Source: Nostoc sp. PCC 7524
GTDB lineage: Bacteria; Cyanobacteriota; Cyanobacteriia; Cyanobacteriales; Nostocaceae
Length of the DNA: 64,000 bases
Direction of reading: 5' to 3'
Assembly (NCBI RefSeq): GCF_000316645.1
Contig: NC_019684.1
Span: 2,261,501-2,325,500, forward strand
Shown here: positions 36,754 through 46,302 of the stretch, one piece after another
Numbering within the stretch: the first letter of the stretch is position 1
Layout of the letters: each line of letters begins with the position of its first letter
Translations under genes and position numbers: made by a program
Notes under the pieces: model-generated
Databases searched by the model: none
Seen by the model: only the letters and a program-made list of their open reading frames with translations
Told to the model about the DNA's origin: nothing

Positions 36754-37359
36754 ATGACATCTACCAATACCGAGAATTTTCTTAGTACCCTATCCCAAAC
36801 AGCTGCTGCATATCGAGGAAAACATGATATACGTCCAATAGCTGAGGAAATAGTAAAGGCGCTATTGGCAGCAGAAATAACCGCCAAACAGCAACGACTG
36901 ACTTATAATTTTGAGTCTCTCATAGGTCAATGGCGCTTATGTTTTGCGACTGGTACTAAAAAAGCCAGAGAACGCGGAGGGATTATTTTAGGTAAGGGTT
37001 TGTATGTACCTAAATTTGTTACCATTCATATTGCCTTTAGTAGAACTCCAGAGGCAGATTTGAGCAGAGGCAAAATTAGTAATCAGGTGCAATTGGGGTC
37101 AATATTATTGAAGCTGACAGGGCCAGCAAAGTATTTGGGCAAGAAAAATATACTGGCTTTTGACTTTAACCAAATGTTCCTCAGTGTATTTGGTCGTACC
37201 ATTTACCAGCAACAGATTCGCGCTAATCAAGGTAAATCTGATGATTTTTATAACCAACCCATAACTAAACTACCTTTTTTTGCCTTCTTTTTAGTTACCG
37301 AAGATTTGATTGCAGCCCGTGGACGAGGGGGAGGGTTAGCACTTTGGATTAGGGACTAG
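36754..37359 (+). CDS. PAP/fibrillin-like protein (probable)
   Basis: A 201-aa soluble protein. Helical beginning (SQTAAAYRGKHDIRPIAEEI), then YNFESLIGQWRLCFATGTKK, which resembles the N-terminal lipocalin-like strand of plastid-lipid-associated proteins (fibrillins), and the late strand PFFAFFLVTEDLIAARGRGG. Fibrillins bind lipophilic molecules at thylakoids or plastoglobules and many cyanobacteria have several. The match is by pattern; an uncharacterised cyanobacterial family is the alternative. Confidence 0.6.
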   Translation: MTSTNTENFLSTLSQTAAAYRGKHDIRPIAEEIVKALLAAEITAKQQRLTYNFESLIGQWRLCFATGTKKARERGGIILGKGLYVPKFVTIHIAFSRTPEADLSRGKISNQVQLGSILLKLTGPAKYLGKKNILAFDFNQMFLSVFGRTIYQQQIRANQGKSDDFYNQPITKLPFFAFFLVTEDLIAARGRGGGLALWIRD

Positions 37360-37370
37360 GTACTGATGAT

Positions 37371-37497
37371 TAAGTAGCTCAGTGTTAAAAATTATCGCTA
37401 TGGCAAGGCAGGAGGCAGGAGGCAGGAGGCAGGAGGGAAGAGGGTTTGAGCCTAGTTTATTTTTCTTAACATAGTTGTGTTTTTTCCCACCGACTTA
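37371..37497. repeat. 127-bp repeat, exact inverse of 16276-16402
   Basis: TAAGTAGCTCAGTGTTAAAA ... CCCACCGACTTA. It abuts the stop of the SGNH gene at 37499 and contains GGCAGGA STRR units. Full identity over 21 kb suggests recent copying. Confidence 0.9.
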
Positions 37498-37498
37498 C

Positions 37499-38422
37499 TT
37501 ATTTCAACAGCGATCGCTCGATTTCTTGACTCAATAACTGATTACCTTGTAAGTTGAGATGAATATGGTCTTGGTATAAGGCTTTAGGGTTAGGAGTAGA
37601 ATTAAATATCGGCAGAAAATCTATATAGGTAATTTGCTGTGCCTGTGAAAAATCCTGGAGACGCTTACGGGCTGTAATTTCATAATCACGGGGGCCTGGT
37701 TCGCCTAGTTCTCGCAATAACGGAGTCATCACCAGTAGAAATTGGCTGCTGTTTTGACGAGTTAATACTTGTATTTTGGCGATCGCCTCTAGATTCACAC
37801 CCACGCGATCGCCGGCTTCTGCCATGATTGCTTTCATTTCCGGAATCGGCTGGGGCTTTTTAACGTAACGCTGCCAAACTTCGATTAATGCTAGGGGTGG
37901 TTTTTTGTCTGGGTAATTGCGATCGCGCCCCACTGGTAAAGTTGTGGGTGCAGTAGCAAATAAATCATCTGTATTAATCAATAAAATTACCACCTGAGCC
38001 TGGAAAGTGCCAAATTTCTGGAGATAAGCTAATTCATTTCTCGGCCCCCAAGAGTTAGCCGAAGCATTCAATACCTCTGTAGGCTGATGATGAGACAGGC
38101 TAGCCATCATCAAGCTAGAAATAGTATTAGCCTGATCTGTCCACCAACCACCATTAGCGATAGAATCTCCCAAAAGTAATATTCGCCGCGTCGAGGGTGC
38201 AGGTATCTGGGATATAGATGCACTCCGCATAGAATACTCATTAATCTCAATCCGATTGCCAAAGCGACGAGTGCGTTGATTGGGCGCTAACAAATAACCG
38301 ATTTCCTCATCAGCAATATAAGTCAGGGGATTACCAAAACCAAACAGCGATCGTAATCCCATCTCTCCCAACAACAAAGCCACTATCACCGCTAAAACAA
38401 TCACCACTGTTAATTTCACCAA
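37499..38422 (-). CDS. Membrane-anchored SGNH/GDSL hydrolase family protein
   Basis: A 307-aa protein with an N-terminal membrane anchor (VKLTVVIVLAVIVALLLGEM) and an SGNH domain: LLGDSIANGG (Ser nucleophile), NASANSWGPRNELAYL, and FNSTPNPKALYQDHIHLNLQGNQL (Asp-x2-His, DHIH). It most likely removes acyl or acetyl groups from polysaccharides or lipids at the outside of the membrane. Substrate unknown. Confidence 0.88.
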   Translation of the reverse strand: MVKLTVVIVLAVIVALLLGEMGLRSLFGFGNPLTYIADEEIGYLLAPNQRTRRFGNRIEINEYSMRSASISQIPAPSTRRILLLGDSIANGGWWTDQANTISSLMMASLSHHQPTEVLNASANSWGPRNELAYLQKFGTFQAQVVILLINTDDLFATAPTTLPVGRDRNYPDKKPPLALIEVWQRYVKKPQPIPEMKAIMAEAGDRVGVNLEAIAKIQVLTRQNSSQFLLVMTPLLRELGEPGPRDYEITARKRLQDFSQAQQITYIDFLPIFNSTPNPKALYQDHIHLNLQGNQLLSQEIERSLLK

Positions 38423-38651
38423 TTCATCACCTCCGGGAATAGTTAATAGTTAATAGGCAATAGGCAATAGGCAATAGTTTTTCTCCCCTGCTCCTCTGCT
38501 TTCCCAATCCCCAGTCCCCAGTCCCCAGACTGATGAAAATGTTGCAAAGCTTAAACAAAATATTATGTGTAATATTGTCCTATCGGCAAATATAAAGACT
38601 AAAATCAAAACGGACAAATTAGCACTGTAACAAAGGGAGGATTACAAAGCT
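38423..38651. repeat. STRR cluster upstream of the SGNH gene
   Basis: Contains AATAGGC tandem units (38450-38477) and CCCCAGT units (38508-38527). The rest of the spacer ends with AAAGGGAGGATT before the 46-aa gene. Confidence 0.75.
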
Positions 38652-38792
38652 ATGTCCGACTTAAATCGCGGAATCATGAAATTTCAAGGGGCAGATTCCC
38701 CCAAATTAGTTACTATCTCTACTGTGTTACTATTGGGATCTATTGCCGGCCTGATTATTTGGGCGCTACAGGCTGCTTACGCTCTCAACTGA
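38652..38792 (+). CDS. 46-aa single-pass membrane protein
   Basis: MSDLNRGIMKFQGADSPKLV is followed by a membrane helix (TISTVLLLGSIAGLIIWALQ) and a short end AAYALN. GGGAGGATT lies shortly before the ATG. Size and layout resemble the small subunits or assembly factors of thylakoid complexes, with the N-terminus probably in the cytoplasm. I do not recognise it by name. Downstream is 169 bases then the PlsY-like fusion gene, same strand. Confidence 0.75.
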   Translation: MSDLNRGIMKFQGADSPKLVTISTVLLLGSIAGLIIWALQAAYALN

Positions 38793-38961
38793 GCAAACAG
38801 CAGCTGATAAGGACACCGGCGACAAGGTTCTCCACCCCAGCCGTGTGTCCGTTAATCAAATTTCCATAGCGCCCTAAAAATTATCAAAAAATTTCGGAAA
38901 AACTTTAGAATTTCAGATTTGAGATTTTAGGTGAAGATATATCTAAAATCCGAAATCCATA

Positions 38962-41844
38962 ATGAGAGAACTTTGGGGTGCTTTAGCTATTTTGATTGCC
39001 TGTCCCTTCTTGGGTGCGTTACCGATCATTGCTTGGATCACTTACGCACTGAAGCGGAAACGCTTGGCTCAATTGGGAACGGGAAATATCAGTGTCTCCG
39101 CAGCTTTTTACCACGGTGGCACAGTGGCGGGCATTCTGGCAGTTTTGTCAGAAGCCATGAAAGGAATAGGCGCAGTTTTTATCGCCCGTGCTTTTTTCCC
39201 AGAGGGATCATTTTGGGAATTACTGGCTCTGATTGCCCTAGTATTTGGTAGATACTCGATGGGGCGAGGGGCGGGAACGACTAATGTGGTTTGGGGTTTG
39301 CTGGTACACGATCCACTCTTATCAGTATTTGTGGGTTTACTGGCAATTATCAGCTTTACGCTGTTGCAATCTAGAAATTTAGTCAAGTATGGAGTCTTAT
39401 TTGTGTTTCCTTTGTTTGTGGTACTCCTCCATGCTGAAGATTTTCCCAAAATTCTCGCTGCTGTTGCCTTAGCTGGTTTATTGGGGTGGATTTATAAAAA
39501 GATTCCCGATGATTTGAATTTACCAGTCCAAGAGGTAGATCCCCAATCACAGGCAGTCTTGGAATATTTACGGGGCGATCGCGCTATTCTTTCCTTAGAC
39601 GATGAGTTAGATGTGGCTCTCGTCGGACAAAAATCCGCTACCTTATCCCAAATTAAACGCTGGGGTTACTCAGTACCCAAGGGATGGGTACTCGTTCCCG
39701 GTGATGATCCTGAAAAATTATTAGCATTTCTCCAACCTTCAGATTTATCTCCCTTAGTCGTGCGTTCCTCTGCCATTGGGGAAGATTCAGAACAAGCTTC
39801 GGCGGCTGGGCAGTACGAAACAGTTATCCACGTCACCAGCAAACAGCAACTACAACAAGCTATTGCTCAAGTTCGCGATTCCTATAACCATCCCTCTGCT
39901 GTGCAGTATCGCCGCGATCGCGGTTTACCAGATTCCGCAATGGCAGTATTAATTCAACAGCAAGTTCAAAGCGCCTACTCAGGGGTGGCTTTTAGTCGTG
40001 ATCCCCTGAGCCAACAAGGGGATGCGGTGATTATCGAAGCTTTACCCGGTAGCCCCACACAAGTTGTTTCAGGTAAAGTCACACCAGAACAATATCGGGT
40101 GTTTGTTGTCGATACAGACAATCTTGCCTCTGTACAGTTAGAGGGTACAGGACGAGTTCCCCAAGCTTTAATCAAGCAAGTAGCATACCTAGCCCGCCGC
40201 CTAGAAAAACGTTACCTAGGTGTACCACAGGATATTGAGTGGAGTTACGACGGTCAAACCTTGTGGTTATTGCAATCTCGACCTATTACTACTCTACTCC
40301 CCATCTGGACACGCAAAATTGCTGCTGAAGTCATTCCTGGGGTAGTGCATCCCCTAACTTGGTCGATTAACCGTCCTTTAACTTGTGGTGTTTGGGGAGA
40401 TATTTTTAGTTTAGTTTTAGGCGATCGCGCTACAGGATTAGATTTTACAGAAACAGCAACCCTGCATTACTCCAGAGCTTATTTTAACGCCTCTCTCCTG
40501 GGAGAGATTTTTTTAAGGATGGGATTACCACCAGAAAGCTTAGAGTTTTTAACCAGGGGAGCAAAATTAACTAAACCGCCCTTGCAGTCTACCTTCAAGA
40601 ATCTGCCAGGGTTACTCAAGTTACTCCAGCAAGAACTCAGTTTAGAAAAAGATTTTAAACGAGACTACCAAAAGGTATTTATTCCGGGTTTGTCGCAATT
40701 AGCGAATGAATCTACAGAGGAACTAACACCGGCTGAATTGTTAGAACGGATAGATTTGAATCTGGAATTACTGCGTATTGGCACCTATTACAGCATCTTA
40801 GCCCCCTTAAGCGCCGCCATCAGACAGGGAATTTTTCGGGTGAAAGATGAGCAAATTGATAACAGCGTCACCCCCGAAGTCGCCGCCTTGCGTTCCCTGA
40901 GAGCCTTAGCTACCGATGCCAAGCAAGTCTTACCGGAAGAATGCGAGCCGGAGCAAATATTTGAAAAGTTGGAACTCACCCCAGAGGGACAAAAGATTTT
41001 GTATGGCTTAGATGAATTATTGGAGGATTACGGCTATTTAAGTGATGTGGGTACAAATATTGCCATTCCCACCTGGAAAGAAGAACCCCAACCCATCAAG
41101 CAATTATTTGTCCAGTTAATTCATCTGAGTGAACCGGATAAGGCGAATTTTGAACCAAGCAAACGCAAACGCGGTGTAGTGCAACGCCGTATAGATATTA
41201 AAGGGCGAGTTACAGAGGTTTATTCTCGCTTGTTAGCAGTATTGCGCTGGAAATTCGTGGCGTTAGAGCAGATTTGGTTGCAAATGGGCTTACTGCAACA
41301 AGTAGGGGATATTTTCTTTTTAGAATTAGATGAAATACGGCAGTTAGTAGCAGATGCTGATCCCGAATTGCTGCAAAGCTTAAGTGCCATGATCAAATTT
41401 AGGCGATCGCAATTCCAGCAAGATAGCCAAATTGAGCAAGTCCCCCTGGTTGTCTACGGCAACATTCCCCCCCATCCCACAACCGCCGTCGGCATTTACT
41501 CAGACCAAATATTACAAGGTATTCCCGCCAGCCACGGACAAGCCGAAGGCAGGATCAAGGTGGTGCGGAATTTACAAAACTTGCCCGCTATCGATAAAGA
41601 CACAATATTAGTAGTACCTTATACAGACTCTGGTTGGGCCCCTTTATTAGTCAGGGCTGGAGGCTTGATTGCCGAAGCTGGAGGCAGACTTTCCCACGGT
41701 GCGATCGTTGCCCGTGAGTACGGTATTCCTGCGGTAATGGATGTTAAAGGCGCTACATGGATTTTGCAAGATGATCAACGAGTGAGAATTGATGGCTCTA
41801 GGGGTATTGTGGAACTATCTAACGACTTAAGACCAAATAAGTAA
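38962..41844 (+). CDS. Fusion of a PlsY-like membrane domain with PEP-dikinase-type ATP-binding and phosphohistidine domains
   Basis: A 960-aa protein. Residues 1-190 contain about six hydrophobic helices and degenerate PlsY (glycerol-3-phosphate acyltransferase) motifs: LGTGNISVSAAF for the usual G-S-G-N-x-G-A-T-N, and GRGAGTTN for G-G-K-G-V-A-T. Residues 205-460 are a PPDK/PEP-synthase ATP-grasp (VGQKSATLSQIKRWGYSVPK, VVRSSAIGEDSEQASAAGQY, DIEWSYDGQTLWLLQSRPIT). Residues 460-850 are a helical linker, and 870-955 a swivelling domain with the His in EAGGRLSHGAIVAREYGIPA. There is no PEP-binding TIM barrel. The layout after the membrane part resembles rifampin phosphotransferase. It may phosphorylate a lipid-like or membrane substrate; this is inference. 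The cupin gene starts directly after its stop. Confidence 0.85.
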   Translation: MRELWGALAILIACPFLGALPIIAWITYALKRKRLAQLGTGNISVSAAFYHGGTVAGILAVLSEAMKGIGAVFIARAFFPEGSFWELLALIALVFGRYSMGRGAGTTNVVWGLLVHDPLLSVFVGLLAIISFTLLQSRNLVKYGVLFVFPLFVVLLHAEDFPKILAAVALAGLLGWIYKKIPDDLNLPVQEVDPQSQAVLEYLRGDRAILSLDDELDVALVGQKSATLSQIKRWGYSVPKGWVLVPGDDPEKLLAFLQPSDLSPLVVRSSAIGEDSEQASAAGQYETVIHVTSKQQLQQAIAQVRDSYNHPSAVQYRRDRGLPDSAMAVLIQQQVQSAYSGVAFSRDPLSQQGDAVIIEALPGSPTQVVSGKVTPEQYRVFVVDTDNLASVQLEGTGRVPQALIKQVAYLARRLEKRYLGVPQDIEWSYDGQTLWLLQSRPITTLLPIWTRKIAAEVIPGVVHPLTWSINRPLTCGVWGDIFSLVLGDRATGLDFTETATLHYSRAYFNASLLGEIFLRMGLPPESLEFLTRGAKLTKPPLQSTFKNLPGLLKLLQQELSLEKDFKRDYQKVFIPGLSQLANESTEELTPAELLERIDLNLELLRIGTYYSILAPLSAAIRQGIFRVKDEQIDNSVTPEVAALRSLRALATDAKQVLPEECEPEQIFEKLELTPEGQKILYGLDELLEDYGYLSDVGTNIAIPTWKEEPQPIKQLFVQLIHLSEPDKANFEPSKRKRGVVQRRIDIKGRVTEVYSRLLAVLRWKFVALEQIWLQMGLLQQVGDIFFLELDEIRQLVADADPELLQSLSAMIKFRRSQFQQDSQIEQVPLVVYGNIPPHPTTAVGIYSDQILQGIPASHGQAEGRIKVVRNLQNLPAIDKDTILVVPYTDSGWAPLLVRAGGLIAEAGGRLSHGAIVAREYGIPAVMDVKGATWILQDDQRVRIDGSRGIVELSNDLRPNK

Positions 41845-42234
41845 ATGATTAATGTATATCTCCCCGACTTGCCAGAAGAACCTGTTTCCCACAACCCCGA
41901 AATTAAAAAGCAAGTAATGTTAAGGTTTGGTGATTTACCCCACCTCACCAACTTTTCTCAAGCCCGCTTTGCCCCTGGGCAAACTGCATCAGCCCACGCC
42001 CACCAAGATATGTGTGAGGTATTCTTCGTGCAAGCTGGTGCGGGCATCATTCGCATTGATGGGCAAGAATATCCCTTGCTACCTGGAAATTGCGTAGCCA
42101 TAGAACCAGGAGAAGTTCACGAAGTTATTAATAATAGTACAGATGAATTGGTTTTGACGTACTTCGGTTTGCGGGTAGAAGAGGGGCAGGGGAGCAGAGG
42201 GGCAGAGGGGCAGAGGAGAAAAACTAATGACTAA
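41845..42234 (+). CDS. Cupin-domain protein
   Basis: A 129-aa protein with one cupin barrel: HAHQDMCEVFFVQAGAGIIR (metal-site His-x-His-x4-Glu) and PLLPGNCVAIEPGEVHEVIN (second motif with His). ATG follows the stop of the PlsY/dikinase gene without a gap, so they form a coupled pair. The last 17 residues (EEGQGSRGAEGQRRKTND) are encoded by an STRR tract. Function unknown; metal-dependent isomerase or binding protein is possible. Confidence 0.85.
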   Translation: MINVYLPDLPEEPVSHNPEIKKQVMLRFGDLPHLTNFSQARFAPGQTASAHAHQDMCEVFFVQAGAGIIRIDGQEYPLLPGNCVAIEPGEVHEVINNSTDELVLTYFGLRVEEGQGSRGAEGQRRKTND

Positions 42235-43036
42235 TGGCTAAATTGCCATACTTAATTAGGTGAGATAAAAAATGTAGAGAACCAGTTGATAAATCGCTAC
42301 TATGGGGTGCAGTGTTGTTGCCCCATTCTAATTTCAGTGGTAGCCTCAGTAAATTTTTGAGAGATTTATATAAATCAGACGCAGTATCAGACAACTGGAT
42401 ATATGTAGATACAACACGGCGAATCTCAGCCTCTAGTGTATTTGGGTTCTGAAGTTTATTCCCTAAAATAATTCCACCAAAACGCTTTTTAATAAATGTC
42501 TGAATATGCTCTGTATATTCAATAGCATGATACTGAGCGATCGCTTGGGAAATATTAACCGTATAATCAGAGTTAAGTTTCGCACCAATTAAATAAGCTG
42601 CAATGTTTGCCGTGTAATCAGAATCACTAGCTAATCTCTTGAGTGCTTCATCAAGACTAATTTTTTTAGCCTGAGACTGAGTACGATAAAACATAATGGC
42701 TGAACCAATATCCCCAGCCCATGAAGTATGATCACTTGTCCAACAAGTTAAATCAGATTTACGCATTCCTGGTTGATTGATTTGATCTGAGAGTGCGGCG
42801 ATAAAGTGTGCGAAATCAGTCTTTTCACTACTCAGCACTACTTCATGGTTGAGTTTTCCCTGTAATTCTCCCTGAATATATTTTTGGTTATAGCCTGTGG
42901 CTAAACTCCATAACTTAGTTGTATATTGTGGTTTGGTGTATCCCCGTAGCAGATTAGTAATTTCATAAGCAGATTTACCAGAGTTTTCACTTTCAATTTT
43001 CTCAATGAATTTCAATACTTCTTGTAGTTCCGTCAT
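42224..43036 (-). CDS. Hypothetical protein
   Basis: A 270-aa soluble protein. Middle part HFIAALSDQINQPGMRKSDL then CWTSDHTSWAGDIGSAIMFY, and basic helix KKISLDEALKRLASDSDYTA. No membrane segment, no signal peptide; no family recognised. The tail overlaps the convergent cupin gene by 11 bases. The Asp/His-Trp-Ala-Gly-Asp stretch is reminiscent of an enzyme site but I cannot assign it. Confidence 0.7.
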   Translation of the reverse strand: MTELQEVLKFIEKIESENSGKSAYEITNLLRGYTKPQYTTKLWSLATGYNQKYIQGELQGKLNHEVVLSSEKTDFAHFIAALSDQINQPGMRKSDLTCWTSDHTSWAGDIGSAIMFYRTQSQAKKISLDEALKRLASDSDYTANIAAYLIGAKLNSDYTVNISQAIAQYHAIEYTEHIQTFIKKRFGGIILGNKLQNPNTLEAEIRRVVSTYIQLSDTASDLYKSLKNLLRLPLKLEWGNNTAPHSSDLSTGSLHFLSHLIKYGNLAISH

Positions 43037-43281
43037 AAATTTAACCAGTAGCTTGGGTGCAGTGTGTGTCAGGTTTATACATTAATCTACCCACTGCGAT
43101 CGCAATTTTCCCAATTAGTATTTAGTTTTACTTAACTATTGATTTTTTATTGCTGATGCCTCAGTCTTAACTTTGATAGACTAGATTGAGACTTAACCCA
43201 ACATTTAGCATGAACATATTTATTCACTAATATCCCATTCCCAGTCCCTGCTGCACTAAAAAATTCATCACCGAAGCAACG

Positions 43282-43557
43282 ATGGAAGTTAGAGAATTCA
43301 AAAAATCCTACAAACCAAGAACCCCAGACAACGAAACGAGAAATTTTCAACACGTTAAAATACTGGACTGCAACCAGCCAGTACATAGAGTCATTTATGA
43401 GTGTTGGCACTGCAAACAAGGTTTATTAAGTGAAGTAGAAGGAGTCTCTTCTCAAGTCTTAGATGTCCCTTGTCCCAATTGTGGTAGAACGGCAATTAAG
43501 TTAATGGCCAATCAGGTAATTTCCACTACGGCCATTCCTTCGCCTTGGCAATCATAA
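43282..43557 (+). CDS. Small zinc-ribbon-like protein
   Basis: A 91-aa protein with VIYECWHCKQGLLSEVEG and DVPCPNCGRTAIKLM, two C-x2-C knuckles 26 residues apart, a zinc-ribbon layout. N-terminus basic and polar. A weak ribosome site. An overlapping open frame on the minus strand (43147-43419) has no such motif and is discarded. Followed by a good terminator. Confidence 0.65.
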   Translation: MEVREFKKSYKPRTPDNETRNFQHVKILDCNQPVHRVIYECWHCKQGLLSEVEGVSSQVLDVPCPNCGRTAIKLMANQVISTTAIPSPWQS

Positions 43558-43621
43558 AAGTATCCGCTTTGGCAGCACAAGACCTCTCATATAGCCATTT
43601 TCCATATTTGTGAAAATCAAC

Positions 43622-43650
43622 AACCCTGCTTTCTTTCAGAAAGTAGGGTT
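43622..43650 (+). terminator. Intrinsic terminator
   Basis: AACCCTGCTTTC-TTTC-AGAAAGTAGGGTT with one wobble pair and one mismatch, followed by ATTATTTTGG, 65 bases after the 43282 gene. Confidence 0.8.
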
Positions 43651-44622
43651 ATTATTTTGGACAATTCCCTTATTCGAGGTGAATGATTTCTAGAATGATC
43701 AAATCTTATAAACAGTAACTTAAGACACTTTAATTAATTTGTCAACTGTAAACTAAGTATCTGTAAGATCCATACAATCCTATTAATCTATTAATTAGAT
43801 TGAATTATCAATTCCCCCTAGCATAAAAATTCAGTACACCTGATAATCTGTCTTCCCATAACCTGTCACCTGTAATCTGTCATCTACCTGTGCAAATAAT
43901 TTAGCTACGCCTTCTGTAAAGGTTACAGAAATTAAAGCGGACTGCTATATATTCTGTGATTGTTTATTTCTAGCCAGTTGTGTAAAGTGCTAAACAAAGG
44001 CTGTAACTTTACTGCTTCAACTATGTAGCGCCATTTTCCCACCCTTAGTTAACCACTGGCGATAGGCTAGGAATACCGAGATTCAGATTGATCCCTGCCT
44101 TGATTGCTTTACGAAATCCGCTCTCTGTGTGTTGATATATCCATTCAAACGGCTCTTCAAAGATTACGGTTGCCGAATTGTCTAAACTTCTCTTCTAGTA
44201 GGAAGCGCATGGTTACACTTCAAAAATATAAAGAAAAATTACCGATATATAAAGGCTTGTATATTTTGTGTGCAATTGACTGCTTTGACGCAATTCATTA
44301 CTCATTAAACCAAGAGTTATTCAGATGTATAAGTTTTTCTTGATGGTTGTGATTTAATATTGTTTTAATTATCAGCAAATCAAATGTACAATATTGGGAT
44401 TAAACAATGTAAGCTATTCTCAGAAGAAATTAACTTAGCTATAAATAAAACTTACTCTTGATGTAAGTGGTGTATATAGCTTTTTTGTACCCGTCTTTGG
44501 CTAGGCAAGAAAATTTTGTTTTCTTGTCTATGTTTTTCATGACTATGAAATAAAAAATTTACGAAAGACTGCCCAATTTTTGTCAACCATCAAAACGTCT
44601 TTGCTTGTTTTAGGAAACCAAA
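43651..44622. other. Long leader/intergenic region upstream of bicA
   Basis: 972 bases without a credible gene; an open frame at 44104-44343 has no motif or ribosome site. Contains short CTGTCACCTGTAATCTGTC STRR remnants at 43860-43890. The promoter and carbon-responsive sites of bicA must lie here but none is recognisable by eye. Confidence 0.45.
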
Positions 44623-46302
44623 ATGTCCTTGACCAATACGATCAACTTTAGAAACTTGCGAGGGGATATATTCGGTGGTGTCACTGCCGCAATTGTATCT
44701 CTACCGCTAGCTTTGGCTTTTGCTGCCGCCTCTGGTGCGGGGCCAGCATCTGGTCTTTATGGTGCTGTTTGTGTCGGCTTTTTTGCCGCATTATTTGGCG
44801 GTACACCAACCCTAATTTCCGAACCCACAGGGCCGATGACTGTCGTCATGACTGCCGTTGTTACTTCCATGACTGCGGCGGCTGGTGGTGATGAAAAAAC
44901 TGGTTTAGCAATGGCTTTTACTGTAGTCATGCTAGCGGGTTTGTTTCAAATTCTTTTTGGCATATTTAAGCTGGGTAAATATATTACCCTCATGCCCTAC
45001 AGCGTCATTTCTGGCTTTATGTCAGGGATTGGGGTAATTCTAATTATTTTGCAAGTCGCCCCCTTTATTGGACAACCTAACCCTAAAGGTGGGGTATTGG
45101 GGATAGTGCAGAATTTACCCAATTTAGTGACAAAAATTAATCCTGCCGAAACTGCTTTGGGTGTGCTGACGTTGGCAATTATTTTCTTGATGCCATCGAA
45201 AATTAAGCGTGTTGTACCACCCCAGTTAGTAGCATTAATTGTTGGGACTGTAGTGTCTCTTTTCTTTCTTGGTAATCCAGAAAACATTAGACGCATCGGT
45301 GAAATCCCAATGGGATTACCACAATTACAAATGCCTACCTTCACGCCATCGCAAATCACAACCATGATTATTGATGGTGCAATGTTGGGGATGTTGGGTT
45401 GTATTGACACCCTACTAACAGCTGTAATTGCAGATAGTTTAACCCGCACTGAACATAAATCGGACAAAGAATTAATTGGTCAAGGCATTGGTAACGTAGT
45501 ATCTGGTTTGTTTGGTGGACTACCAGGTGCTGGTGCAACAATGGGGACGGTAGTTAATATCCAAACTGGTGCTAGAACTGCTGTATCTGGTTTAACTCGT
45601 GCCTTAGTTTTGTTGGTTGTAGTTTTGTGGGCAGCGAATTTAACAGAAAGCATCCCAATGGCAGTATTAGCTGGTATTGCCTTGAAGGTGGGGATTGATA
45701 TTCTCGACTGGAGTTTCCTGAAACGCGCTCACAAAGTTTCTTGGAAAGGTACAGTCATTATGTACGGTGTGTTATTCCTCACCGTATTTGTAGACTTGAT
45801 TGTGGCTGTAGGTATTGGAGTATTCATTGCCAACATCTTGACTATTGAGCGTCTTTCACAATTACAAGCGCAGGAAGTCAAGACTATTAGTGATGCTGAT
45901 GATGACATCGTTTTGAATAATGAAGAGAAGCAATTACTCGATCAAGCCAATGGACGCATCTTGCTATTTTACTTGAGTGGACCGATGATTTTTGGGGTTT
46001 CCAAAGCGATCGCTCGTGAACACTCAGCAATGGCAGACTCCGATGTGCTAATTGTGGATCTCAGTGATGTACCCATGTTGGGTGTCACTGCGTCTTTAGC
46101 GATTGAAAATGCGATTAAAGACGCTTCTGAACAAGGTCGTCACGTTCTCATCGTCGGTGCAACCGGCAAAGTCAAACGCCGCTTAGAAAACTTTGGTGTT
46201 TCTAGATTTGTACCTTCCCATCATATGTTTGTAGACCGTGTAGAAGCACTTAAACAAGCTGTTGCTTTAGTAAAAACAGATACTACTACTAGCGTCTACT
46301 AG
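44623..46302 (+). CDS. bicA: Na+-dependent bicarbonate transporter of the SulP family
   Basis: Imports bicarbonate across the plasma membrane for the carbon-concentrating mechanism. The 559-aa protein has 12-14 membrane segments (1-420) and a C-terminal STAS domain (about 435-550). It closely follows the known BicA sequence of marine Synechococcus from memory: INFRNLRGDIFGGVTAAIVS, FFAALFGGTPTLISEPTGPM, LGMLGCIDTLLTAVIADSLT, GAGATMGTVVNIQTGARTA and KAIAREHSAM. The following gene encodes a Na+/H+ antiporter, which fits its Na+ dependence. A sulfate role is less likely given these similarities. Confidence 0.92.
   Translation: MSLTNTINFRNLRGDIFGGVTAAIVSLPLALAFAAASGAGPASGLYGAVCVGFFAALFGGTPTLISEPTGPMTVVMTAVVTSMTAAAGGDEKTGLAMAFTVVMLAGLFQILFGIFKLGKYITLMPYSVISGFMSGIGVILIILQVAPFIGQPNPKGGVLGIVQNLPNLVTKINPAETALGVLTLAIIFLMPSKIKRVVPPQLVALIVGTVVSLFFLGNPENIRRIGEIPMGLPQLQMPTFTPSQITTMIIDGAMLGMLGCIDTLLTAVIADSLTRTEHKSDKELIGQGIGNVVSGLFGGLPGAGATMGTVVNIQTGARTAVSGLTRALVLLVVVLWAANLTESIPMAVLAGIALKVGIDILDWSFLKRAHKVSWKGTVIMYGVLFLTVFVDLIVAVGIGVFIANILTIERLSQLQAQEVKTISDADDDIVLNNEEKQLLDQANGRILLFYLSGPMIFGVSKAIAREHSAMADSDVLIVDLSDVPMLGVTASLAIENAIKDASEQGRHVLIVGATGKVKRRLENFGVSRFVPSHHMFVDRVEALKQAVALVKTDTTTSVY

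Noticed and set aside
43147..43419. Minus-strand 90-codon frame overlapping the zinc-ribbon gene
   Set aside because: The plus-strand frame has paired C-x2-C knuckles and a terminator after it; the minus one has no such support.
44104..44343. 79-codon frame upstream of bicA
   Set aside because: No motif, no good ribosome site, base use as in the AT-rich flank.
44623..46302. Sulfate permease as first idea for the SulP gene
   Set aside because: The sequence follows BicA closely along its length and is paired with a Na+/H+ antiporter, so bicarbonate is favoured.
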